DNA of 6,121 bases, from contig JAGUWE010000090.1 of NCBI GenBank assembly GCA_020062525.1, positions 1-6,121 on the forward strand, in the 5' to 3' direction. Below the pieces are notes generated by a model. It did no database searches and was not told the origin of the DNA. It saw nothing but the letters and a program-made list of their open reading frames with translations. Numbering within the stretch: the first letter of the stretch is position 1; every line of letters begins with the position of its first letter. Source of the stretch: Patescibacteria group bacterium (lineage in GTDB: Bacteria; Patescibacteriota; Patescibacteriia; JAACEG01; JAGUWE01). Of the stretch, positions 1 through 4,297 are shown piece after piece. Both the position numbers and the translations under genes were made by a program.

Positions 1-101
1 ATCTGATGCTTTATTTTTGAAAAAGGCAAAACCACCTCATATTTTTTAACCGCCGAGGCGTTGCGAATTCTGGTTAACATATCAGCAATTGGATCGGTCA
101 T
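1..101 (-). CDS. rpsH: Ribosomal protein S8, N-terminal fragment (gene cut by window edge)
   Basis: S8 is a primary 16S rRNA-binding protein of the small subunit platform and, in E. coli, the translational repressor of the spc operon. Translating the minus strand from the ATG at 101-99 gives 33 complete codons starting MTDPIADMLTRIRNA, the nearly invariant S8 N-terminus, followed by SAVKKYEVVLPFSKIKHQ. The rest of the gene lies beyond position 1. The position after S14 is the canonical one in spc operons. The 15 nt before the start (AACGAAGTGCTT and neighbours) contain no convincing Shine-Dalgarno sequence. The 123-nt gap from the S14 stop is filled by AT-rich sequence with an inverted repeat. 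Identity is certain from the first 15 residues; nothing can be said about the C-terminal RNA-binding half. Confidence 0.96.
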   Translation of the reverse strand, partial: MTDPIADMLTRIRNASAVKKYEVVLPFSKIKHQ

Positions 102-119
102 AAGCACTTCGTTAAAATT

Positions 120-207
120 AAAAATTAAATATCAAAAATTAAAATAATTTTATAACAAATTTTATTCTTTTTTAGTTTTTAATTTGTGTTTTTGATATTT
201 GATTTTT
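120..207. repeat. AT-rich inverted repeat in the S14-S8 spacer
   Basis: Positions 120-138 and 189-207 are inverted copies of a 19-nt AT-rich sequence, AAAAATYAAATATCAAAAA, matching at 18 of 19 positions and separated by 50 nt. Further TTTTTGAT-like units continue to about 220, just short of the S14 stop. The arms can form a weak, A-U-only stem between two ribosomal protein cistrons. There is no U-tract and no GC stem, so it is not an intrinsic terminator. Low complexity makes chance similarity easier, but a shared core that includes two non-A/T positions in register makes a real inverted repeat likely. Confidence 0.6.
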
Positions 208-224
208 TATTTTTGATTTTTTAC

Positions 225-410
225 TTACCAGCTTGATTTTCTGATGCCTGGCAGTTCGCCTTGATTAGCTAACTCGCGAAAACAAATGCGGCACAGTCCA
301 AAATCTCTCATAAAACCGCGCTTGCGGCCACAACGCCAACAACGCCGAACGATTCGGGTGGAAAACTTGGGCTTTCTTTGTGATTTTATAATTTGAGAAA
401 TAATTGCCAT
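225..410 (-). CDS. rpsN: Ribosomal protein S14, zinc-binding (type Z)
   Basis: Small-subunit head protein that contacts 16S rRNA near S3 and S10 and is needed for late 30S assembly. The 61-residue length is that of the short zinc-type S14 (the zinc-free form is about 100 residues). The zinc ribbon is complete: C24-x2-C27 and C40-x2-C43. The C-terminus ELPGIRKSSW is the typical family ending. The start at 410 gives MAIISQIIKSQRKPKF; family members usually begin MAKxAxIxKxxxxPKF, so the start fits. It lies 13 nt after the L5 stop with no Shine-Dalgarno sequence (ACGATTTTCTTCT precedes ATG), which suggests translational coupling to L5. Zinc dependence is inferred from the intact cysteines. Confidence 0.98.
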   Translation of the reverse strand: MAIISQIIKSQRKPKFSTRIVRRCWRCGRKRGFMRDFGLCRICFRELANQGELPGIRKSSW

Positions 411-423
411 AGAAGAAAATCGT

Positions 424-999
424 TTATTGCCGAAGGGGCAAACCCAATAAACTCAATAACTCTTTGGCTTCTTTGTCGGACTTGGCAGTAGTGCTGATAA
501 CTACTTCCAAGCCATGAATTTTCTCTACTTCATCTGAACGAATTTCAGGAAAAGCAATATGTTCACGAAAGCCAATTGATAAATTACCCTGGCCGTCTAA
601 AGATGAGAGCGGAATACCCCTAAAATCGCGCACTCGCGGCAGCGCCACATTAACTAATTTATTGAAAAAATCATACATCAGTTTGCCTCGCAAGGTTACT
701 TTCATTCCCACTATCATACCAGATCTCACTTTAAGAGTTGAAATGGATTTCTTAGCTAAGGTTTTAATTGGCTTCTGACCGGTTATTCTTTTTAAACTTG
801 ACTCAATGTTTTCTATAAATTGGGCCTCTTTGGCTTGAGCCTGATTAATACCGACATTAACCACAATTTTTTCAAATCGCGGTATGACAAAAATATTTTT
901 ATAACCAAAAAGTTTTTTAAGCTCTGGCACTACTTCTTTTTTATATTTTTCTTGCAGTTGATTCCTCACCCCGTAAGACATCTTTAATTTTTGTGACAT
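424..999 (-). CDS. rplE: Ribosomal protein L5
   Basis: L5 binds 5S rRNA in the central protuberance of the large subunit and contacts P-site tRNA. The 191-residue product has the family blocks in order: EKIVVNVGI (about 43-51), ITGQKPIKTLAKKSI (about 72-86), GMKVTLRGKLMYDFF (about 98-112), LPRVRDFRGI (about 120-129), FPEI (about 151-154) and the C-terminal TTAKSDKEAKELLSLLG. Most bacterial L5 proteins are about 179-180 residues, and homology normally begins near the LQEKYKKEV block, so there are roughly 12 extra N-terminal residues. Two starts are possible: ATG at 999 or the internal ATG (Met7) at 981-979. Neither has a Shine-Dalgarno sequence. I keep the outer start but am not certain. The segment around Met7 is one arm of a perfect 15-nt inverted repeat with the sequence after the L24 stop. 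Confidence 0.97.
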   Translation of the reverse strand: MSQKLKMSYGVRNQLQEKYKKEVVPELKKLFGYKNIFVIPRFEKIVVNVGINQAQAKEAQFIENIESSLKRITGQKPIKTLAKKSISTLKVRSGMIVGMKVTLRGKLMYDFFNKLVNVALPRVRDFRGIPLSSLDGQGNLSIGFREHIAFPEIRSDEVEKIHGLEVVISTTAKSDKEAKELLSLLGLPLRQ

Positions 1000-1072
1000 A
1001 ACAATTATTTATTATTCTTTATCCCCGCTTTACATCCTATAAAGGAAATTCGAAAAGGATGTCTTACGGGGT
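968..1072. repeat. 15-nt perfect inverted repeat spanning the L24-L5 junction
   Basis: Positions 968-982 (ACCCCGTAAGACATC) and 1058-1072 (GATGTCTTACGGGGT) are exact inverted copies. The upstream arm begins at the last base of the L24 stop codon. The downstream arm lies inside L5, over codons 6 to 11, including the internal Met7 ATG. The span is 105 nt. This may be a regulatory pairing or the terminal repeats of a small inserted element that contributed the unusual N-terminus of L5. No target-site duplication is visible at the outer edges. Confidence 0.75.
1023..1071 (-). promoter_or_regulatory. Candidate intercistronic mRNA hairpin upstream of L5
   Basis: On the transcript, the bases complementary to 1071-1056 (CCCCGTAAGACATCCT) can fold against those complementary to 1038-1023 (AGGATGTAAAGCGGGG). 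This gives 5 GC pairs, a G-U wobble, a 3x3 purine internal loop (AAG facing AAA), and 7 further pairs closing a 17-nt loop. The same upstream strand pairs better, without mismatch, with L5 codons 6-11, so the two folds exclude each other. In E. coli the S8 repressor site sits at this very junction. The AAG side of the internal loop resembles one strand of the S8 site in 16S helix 21 as I recall it; the other strand does not, so an S8 role is only a hypothesis. There is no U-tract, so it is not a terminator. Confidence 0.45.
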
Positions 1073-1380
1073 TAAATTGCCTGCTGGCATTTTTTGCAAA
1101 TCCTAACCTTTTTCTTATCTTCTCTTAATTTATAAGCAAGGTGCACGGGTTTCCCGCAATGAGGACAAATAAGCATCACATTAGAGATATCAATTGGTCT
1201 GGGAAATTGAATGCGTTGACCTTTCTCACCTTGACGACGCGGCCGCACATTTTTAATAATCAAATTTAAACCTTCAACCACCACTTTATTTTTCTTTGGC
1301 ATAACTTTCAAAACTTTGCCGGTTTTGCCTCGATCTTTACCAACTAACACTTTTATTTTATCATTTTTAACTATTTTCAT
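1072..1380 (-). CDS. rplX: Ribosomal protein L24
   Basis: L24 is an early assembly-initiating protein that binds domain I of 23S rRNA near the exit tunnel. The 102-residue product has an N-terminal KOW domain with the motif DKIKVLVGKDRGKTGKV (about 7-23), the block VVVEGLNLIIKNVRP (about 33-47), and a C-terminal four-cysteine knuckle, C72-x2-C75 and C95-x2-C98. Many bacterial L24 proteins carry this zinc-ribbon tail with the form CPxCGKP...CKKC. The length is normal. The start at 1380 gives MKIVKNDKI, as expected for the family. It is preceded by AT-rich sequence with no Shine-Dalgarno motif. The upstream gap to L14 is the longest in the window (164 nt with this start). The stop codon's last A is the first base of the inverted repeat that reaches into L5. 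Confidence 0.98.
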   Translation of the reverse strand: MKIVKNDKIKVLVGKDRGKTGKVLKVMPKKNKVVVEGLNLIIKNVRPRRQGEKGQRIQFPRPIDISNVMLICPHCGKPVHLAYKLREDKKKVRICKKCQQAI

Positions 1381-1396
1381 AATTATTTAAATTGAA

Positions 1397-1543
1397 TTTC
1401 GTATTTTCGTATTAATTCGCCCGCCTGCCAAAGCCAATTGACTGACTGTTCAAAATAAAGATAATTTCAAATTCTTAGAAGTTACTTTGATTAAAACTTA
1501 AGACAGTTGGCAATTGGCGGGCAGGTAATTTCGTAGATTATTA
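1397..1543. repeat. Split copy of the TTTCGTA heptamer element in the L14-L24 spacer
   Basis: Positions 1397-1412 (TTTCGTATTTTCGTAT) are identical to 2875-2890, and 1525-1543 (GTAATTTCGTAGATTATTA) are identical to 2898-2916. They occur in the same order and orientation at both places. At the S3-L16 junction the two blocks are 7 nt apart; here they are separated by about 112 nt containing a different inverted-repeat element. The simplest reading is one arm of the heptamer element interrupted by an insertion. Only the right-hand arm is present here; its inverted partner is missing. Confidence 0.7.
1419..1525. mobile_element. Candidate MITE-like inverted-repeat element (about 107 bp)
   Basis: The ends are imperfect terminal inverted repeats. 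CCTGCC (1424-1429), GCCAATTG (1433-1440) and ACTGT (1445-1449) on the left match GGCAGG (1520-1525), CAATTGGC (1511-1518) and ACAGT (1503-1507) on the right, in mirrored order. An alternative register pairs GCCCGCC (1419-1425) with GGCGGGC (1516-1522). The middle is AT-rich and has no coding capacity. TAATT occurs immediately outside each end (1413-1417 and 1526-1530), like a target-site duplication. It interrupts a repeat that is continuous elsewhere in the window. No transposase is present, so any mobility would depend on an enzyme encoded elsewhere. It may instead be an immobile structural repeat. Confidence 0.5.
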
Positions 1544-1544
1544 T

Positions 1545-1916
1545 TTACAAAACTTCCGGGGCTAAAGAAATAATTTTAGTAAAACCACGAAGGCGCAACT
1601 CTCGAGCCACTGGCCCAAAAATTCTTGTTCCTTTTGGTTCTTTTGAATTTTTATCAATAATTACCACTGCATTATCATTAAATCTAATATAGGTGCCGTC
1701 TGGACGGCGCGTCTCTTTTTTTGTTCGGACAATTACGCCATGTAAAACATCTCCTTTTTTGACATTAGTATGAGGACGGGCTTCTTTGACAGTTAGAGTC
1801 ACGACATCCCCTAAACGAGCATATCTTTTCTTATAACCGCCCAAGACTCTAATGACTTGGACCCTTTTAGCTCCGGTATTATCAGCTACTTTTAACATTG
1901 AACGATGTTGTACCAT
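1545..1916 (-). CDS. rplN: Ribosomal protein L14
   Basis: L14 is a compact beta-barrel protein of the 50S subunit that sits at the intersubunit bridge with 16S rRNA and is the contact point for the silencing factor RsfS. I start it at the ATG at 1916-1914, giving 123 residues, MVQHRSMLKVADNTGAK..., which matches the family length of 122-123. A TTG three codons upstream (1925-1923) is also in frame and would give 126 residues, but it lies in a repeated AT-rich block and adds non-family residues, so I reject it. Visible family blocks are MLKVADNTGAKRVQVIRVLGG, the KKGDVLHGVIVRT strand, RRPDGTYIRFNDNAVVII, and the signature KGTRIFGPVARELR near the C-terminus, ending KIISLAPEVL. No Shine-Dalgarno sequence precedes either start. 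Confidence 0.98.
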   Translation of the reverse strand: MVQHRSMLKVADNTGAKRVQVIRVLGGYKKRYARLGDVVTLTVKEARPHTNVKKGDVLHGVIVRTKKETRRPDGTYIRFNDNAVVIIDKNSKEPKGTRIFGPVARELRLRGFTKIISLAPEVL

Positions 1917-1920
1917 ATTT

Positions 1921-1942
1921 ATCAATTTTAAATTTTAAATTT
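1921..1942. repeat. AT-only spacer repeat, copy 1 (S17-L14 junction)
   Basis: ATCAATTTTAAATTT (1921-1935) and the overlapping 19-mer AATTTTAAATTTTAAATTT (1924-1942) both recur at the L23-L2 junction (5611-5625 and 5628-5646). The sequence is largely self-complementary. In both places it lies between ribosomal protein genes in the same orientation relative to transcription, just before a start codon. It may be a dispersed spacer repeat or a leader kept unstructured; low complexity limits the inference. Confidence 0.5.
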
Positions 1943-1947
1943 TTAAA

Positions 1948-2193
1948 TCATTTGTCTAAAACTCGCCAACGTTTTTCTTTGCTTAAAGGTCGACATTCAA
2001 TAAACCTAACTTTATCACCAACTTTGTATTGCTCTTTTTCATTATGAACTTTAAAACGACGGCTGACTTTATAACGTTTTTTATATTTGGGATGAAGCTT
2101 CATTCGCTCAACCTTAACCACTAGCGTCTTTTTCATTTTATCACTGACTACTAGGCCTTGAAAAATTCTTTTAATCTTTTTTGTTTGGATCAT
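1948..2193 (-). CDS. rpsQ: Ribosomal protein S17
   Basis: S17 is a primary 16S rRNA-binding OB-fold protein of the 30S body. The 81-residue product has the expected blocks: FQGLVVSDKMKKTLVVKVER (about 11-30, given here as a region), HPKYKKRYKVSRRFKVHNE with the conserved basic loop, VGDKVRFIECRPLSKEKRWRV at the C-terminal end. The length is normal for bacteria (80-90). It begins 5 nt after the L29 stop, so it is almost certainly translationally coupled to L29. It ends in TGA at the place where the family ends, which shows that UGA is a stop codon here and rules out the recoded UGA=Gly code of Gracilibacteria/SR1. Confidence 0.98.
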   Translation of the reverse strand: MIQTKKIKRIFQGLVVSDKMKKTLVVKVERMKLHPKYKKRYKVSRRFKVHNEKEQYKVGDKVRFIECRPLSKEKRWRVLDK

Positions 2194-2198
2194 AGACT

Positions 2199-2390
2199 TT
2201 AATTATCTTTTTGATTGGCTAAAATAGTTAAAATTCTAGCTATTGTCTTTTTAACCTTACGAATCTGGCGCACATCTTTTAATTGTCGAGAAGCAACCCG
2301 AAAACGCAAATCTCTCAGCTTATCGCTTGACTCACTTAAGAGTTTTTTGAGTTCAATTTTGTTTTTTTGCTTTAACTCTTTCAGCTTCAT
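2199..2390 (-). CDS. rpmC: Ribosomal protein L29
   Basis: L29 is a small helical-hairpin protein at the peptide tunnel exit next to L23, where it forms part of the docking area for SRP and trigger factor. The 63-residue product, MKLKELKQKN...LRDLRFRVASRQLKDVRQIRKVKKTIARILTIL, shows the two-helix pattern with the family signature LRFRxAxxQLxxxxxIRxxKKxIARxLT. Length and start are typical. It lies 5 nt after L16 and 5 nt before S17, forming the tightest block in the window (L16-L29-S17). No Shine-Dalgarno sequence precedes it (the spacer is ACAAT), so translation presumably depends on ribosomes finishing L16. Confidence 0.97.
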   Translation of the reverse strand: MKLKELKQKNKIELKKLLSESSDKLRDLRFRVASRQLKDVRQIRKVKKTIARILTILANQKDN

Positions 2391-2395
2391 ATTGT

Positions 2396-2809
2396 TTATT
2401 TTTTGACCACAAATTTGGTCTTAATTGGTAATTTATGCGAAGCCCGAGTGAAAGCTGTCTTGGCCCTTTCCTCAGAAACACCATCAATTTCAAACAAAAT
2501 TGTTCCGACTCTCACCACCGCGACATAATGGGAAACTGTTCCCTTACCACCACCCATTGGCACCTCAGCACTTTTGACAGTAATTGGTTTATCAGGAAAA
2601 ATTCTAATCCAAATTTTGCCTCCCTTTTTTAAACTATGGGTAATGGCCCGACGTGCTGCTTCAATTTGCCGAGAAGTAATCCAACCAATTTCTAATGATT
2701 TTAAACCAAATGAACCAAAACTAAGTTCGGTCTTACTGGAAGAAAAAGTTCTACCGCGACTTCTACCTTTTTGCATTTTTCTGTGTTTTACTTTTTTTGG
2801 CGCTAACAT
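2396..2809 (-). CDS. rplP: Ribosomal protein L16
   Basis: L16 helps form the A-site tRNA region and organises 23S rRNA near the peptidyl transferase centre. The 137-residue product carries the blocks MLAPKKVKHRK, the family GLKSLEIGWITSRQIEAARR (about 35-54), GGKIWIRIFPDKPIT (about 63-77), MGGGKG (85-90) and the terminal HKLPIKTKFVVKK. Length matches the family (about 136-138). The residue just before MGGGKG is Pro84, where E. coli has Arg81, the arginine hydroxylated by the YcfD/RoxA oxygenase; that modification is therefore not possible here. Upstream of the ATG, AGGGAG ends 11 nt before the start and is the only Shine-Dalgarno-like sequence seen in the window, though the spacing is long. 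The gene follows the S3 hairpin repeat. Confidence 0.98.
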   Translation of the reverse strand: MLAPKKVKHRKMQKGRSRGRTFSSSKTELSFGSFGLKSLEIGWITSRQIEAARRAITHSLKKGGKIWIRIFPDKPITVKSAEVPMGGGKGTVSHYVAVVRVGTILFEIDGVSEERAKTAFTRASHKLPIKTKFVVKK

Positions 2810-2824
2810 AATTATTAGATCTCC

Positions 2825-2909
2825 CTACGAAAGTACGAAATTTTACGAAAGTACGAAATTTTCAATCAGTAGTTTTTCGTATTTTCGTATCTTTTTCGTA
2901 ATTTCGTAG
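2825..2909. repeat. Heptamer-built hairpin element at the S3 end / S3-L16 spacer
   Basis: The left arm (2825-2858) holds four TACGAAA heptamers (2826, 2834, 2844, 2852), arranged as a perfect 18-bp tandem duplication (2826-2843 and 2844-2861). The right arm (2875-2909) holds four inverted TTTCGTA copies (2875, 2883, 2894, 2902). The arms pair with only short mismatches between heptamers, giving a stem of about 34 nt with a 16-nt loop. The rpsC stop codon (2862-2864) lies in the loop, and the right arm is translated as the S3 C-terminus. There is no U-tract. It may be a structural repeat, an mRNA end-protecting stem or a protein-binding array. Confidence 0.85.
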
Positions 2910-3581
2910 ATTATTAGTTTCTTTCTTTTTCACAAAAATCTCTCCCTTATAAATCCAGGCCTTGACTCCTAAAACTCCATAGGTAGTGTGGGCAATACCA
3001 AAAGCATAATCAATATCTGACCTTAGAGTATGAAGAGGCATTTCGCCGAAAGATAAATGTTCGCTGCGAGCGATTTCAATACCGTTAAGCCGACCTGAAA
3101 TCATTAGTTTTGCTCCTTTAGCACCGGACTTTTCTATTCTATTCAAAGATTGTTTCATTATCCTTCGGTAAGGAACTCTTTTTTCTAAATCAGCTATTAT
3201 TGATTGAACGATCAACTCAGCATTATGACTGGGTTGGGTTACCTCTTGAATATTTAAATTAAGATTGATTGGCTCTTTTTTGCTGAGAATTTTACTAAAA
3301 AATTTAGTCAGGAGTTCTTTTTTTAGTTCTTCGGCTCCCCGACCAGCCCGCCCAATCACTAACCCTGGTTTTGAAGTAAAAATATCAATCTCAAGACTAT
3401 TTTGCACTCGCTTAATCTCAATTTTAGCTACCCCGGCCTCGCGCAATCTTTTTTTAAGAAATTCTTTAATTAAAATATCTTGTTTGAGAAACTCTTGATA
3501 TTTCTTGGCGGAAAACCACTTGGAATTCCACCAACGCAAATAGCCGATACGCTGAATGATTGGATTAACTTTCTGCCCCAT
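2862..3581 (-). CDS. rpsC: Ribosomal protein S3 with repeat-derived C-terminal tail
   Basis: S3 lines the mRNA entry channel on the 30S head, has helicase activity with S4/S5, and contacts S10 and S14. The 239-residue product starts MGQKVNP, as nearly all bacterial S3 proteins do. A KH domain follows, with the GxxG loop GRAG at 77-80 within PGLVIGRAGRG. The C-terminal domain contains EKRVPYRRIMKQ (about 133-144), GAKGAKLMISGRLNGIEIAR (about 153-172) and GVKAWIYKGEI (about 205-215). The family core ends about there. Residues from about 223 to 239 (NNLRNYEKDTKIRKTTD) are encoded by one arm of the TACGAAA hairpin, not by family sequence. A TAATAA lies in another frame at exactly this point, which suggests that an indel or repeat insertion removed the original stop. 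The fold-bearing part looks intact. Confidence 0.97.
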   Translation of the reverse strand: MGQKVNPIIQRIGYLRWWNSKWFSAKKYQEFLKQDILIKEFLKKRLREAGVAKIEIKRVQNSLEIDIFTSKPGLVIGRAGRGAEELKKELLTKFFSKILSKKEPINLNLNIQEVTQPSHNAELIVQSIIADLEKRVPYRRIMKQSLNRIEKSGAKGAKLMISGRLNGIEIARSEHLSFGEMPLHTLRSDIDYAFGIAHTTYGVLGVKAWIYKGEIFVKKKETNNLRNYEKDTKIRKTTD

Positions 3582-3593
3582 TGATTTTAATTA

Positions 3594-3648
3594 TTAGTTT
3601 ATTAGTTATTAGTTATCTCCCTTCGGGAGATCTCCCGCAGGGAGATAA
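3594..3648. repeat. 36-nt near-perfect palindrome beside TTAGTTA tandem repeats (L22-S3 spacer)
   Basis: Positions 3613-3648 form a palindrome in which 17 of 18 mirrored pairs match: outer TTATCTCCC/GGGAGATAA, inner CGGGAGA/TCTCCCG, with one mismatch (3623 against 3638). It can form one long stem, or two back-to-back small hairpins (TCTCCC-TTC-GGGAGA at 3616-3630 and TCTCCC-GCA-GGGAGA at 3631-3645). It abuts three tandem TTAGTT(T)A units (3594-3615). On the transcript it is followed by ACTAATAAC-type sequence, not U, so it is not an intrinsic terminator. The GC-rich core contrasts with the AT-rich spacer around it. Confidence 0.85.
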
Positions 3649-3679
3649 GTTGTTAGTGGTTGTTTAGTTATTTATCTAA

Positions 3680-4279
3680 TTAAACTGCTTTGCGGCGAAA
3701 AATTCGCTTAAGCACCCCGCCTTTTTCTTTAACTCTAATCCTATCTAAATGCTGTTGTTCGCGATGTTTGCCAAGCCGTCTGGTGTCAATAATTTCTTGA
3801 CCAACTTCTTCTTTGGCTTCTTTTTGAGCAGCTTCTTTTATCTTAGGAGAAACTGGCTGAACCATTTCTTCTTCTCTTGGTTTCTGAGTATAAGTAACTG
3901 GAGCGGCAATCTTTGGTGCTTTTTTGCCGGCCTTAGCTTTCTGGGCAATTGTTTCATCTAAAATAAGACTGATGTGAGAGCTTCTTTTTCGAATCGGTGC
4001 CGCGCGGCCATAAGCCTTGGGCGTCCATCTTTTCAAAGACGGTCCCTGATCAACCCTGATTTCTTTAATATATAAATTATTTTTTTCCAAATTAAAATTA
4101 TGCGTGGCATTGGCAATGGCCGAATTAAGCAACTTTAAAACTGGTCCGACTGCCCGCTTGTTGACAAATTTCAGTTGGCTAACTGCTTCATTAACATTCA
4201 ATCCTTTAAGTAAATCCGTAACTAGCCTCGCTTTGCGGGGAGACATATGAATAAATCTGGCTTTAGCTTTAACTTCCAT
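3680..4279 (-). CDS. rplV: Ribosomal protein L22 with long charged C-terminal extension
   Basis: L22 spans the 50S subunit, and its beta-hairpin lines the exit tunnel and touches all 23S domains. The core occupies about residues 1-108: RFIHMSPRKARLVTDLLKG (8-26), a helical middle, then YIKEIRVDQGPSLKRWTPKAYGRA (about 70-93) with the tunnel-hairpin signature, ending HISLIL. Typical L22 is about 110 residues; this one is 199. The extra ~90 residues are rich in Lys, Glu, Pro and Ala, with no predicted compact fold, and end in the basic segment GVLKRIFRRKAV. Similar basic tails occur on L22 in candidate-phyla bacteria as I recall, so this is probably lineage-specific, not a frameshift fusion. The gene lies 18 nt after S19 with no Shine-Dalgarno sequence. 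Confidence 0.97.
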   Translation of the reverse strand: MEVKAKARFIHMSPRKARLVTDLLKGLNVNEAVSQLKFVNKRAVGPVLKLLNSAIANATHNFNLEKNNLYIKEIRVDQGPSLKRWTPKAYGRAAPIRKRSSHISLILDETIAQKAKAGKKAPKIAAPVTYTQKPREEEMVQPVSPKIKEAAQKEAKEEVGQEIIDTRRLGKHREQQHLDRIRVKEKGGVLKRIFRRKAV

Positions 4280-4297
4280 AAATATTATTTAAATAAA

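Noticed and set aside
145..165. Promoter-like TATAAA on the minus strand upstream of S8
   Set aside because: The spacer is almost pure A/T, so -10-like strings are expected by chance, and no -35 box lies at the right distance.
1917..1925. TTG start three codons upstream for L14
   Set aside because: It would add residues not found in the family and lies in a repeated AT block; the ATG at 1916 gives the normal 123-residue length.
1948..1950. UGA recoding (code 25), known in some candidate-phyla bacteria
   Set aside because: TGA ends S17 exactly where the family ends, and no in-frame TGA occurs at conserved glycines in the other genes.
2215..2406. Open frame on the plus strand opposite L29
   Set aside because: It is the antisense shadow of a clear L29 gene; the product is Phe/Leu/Ser-rich low complexity with no family resemblance. 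The other plus-strand frames opposite L16, S3, L22, S19 and L2 are dismissed for the same reason.
2826..2909. CRISPR-like array from the regularly spaced heptamers
   Set aside because: The units are 7 nt with 1-4 nt gaps and arranged palindromically; there are no spacer-length unique segments and no cas genes.
3613..3648. Intrinsic terminator between L22 and S3
   Set aside because: The stem is strong but no U-run follows it on the transcript; it is followed by ACTAATAAC-type repeats, and the operon continues.
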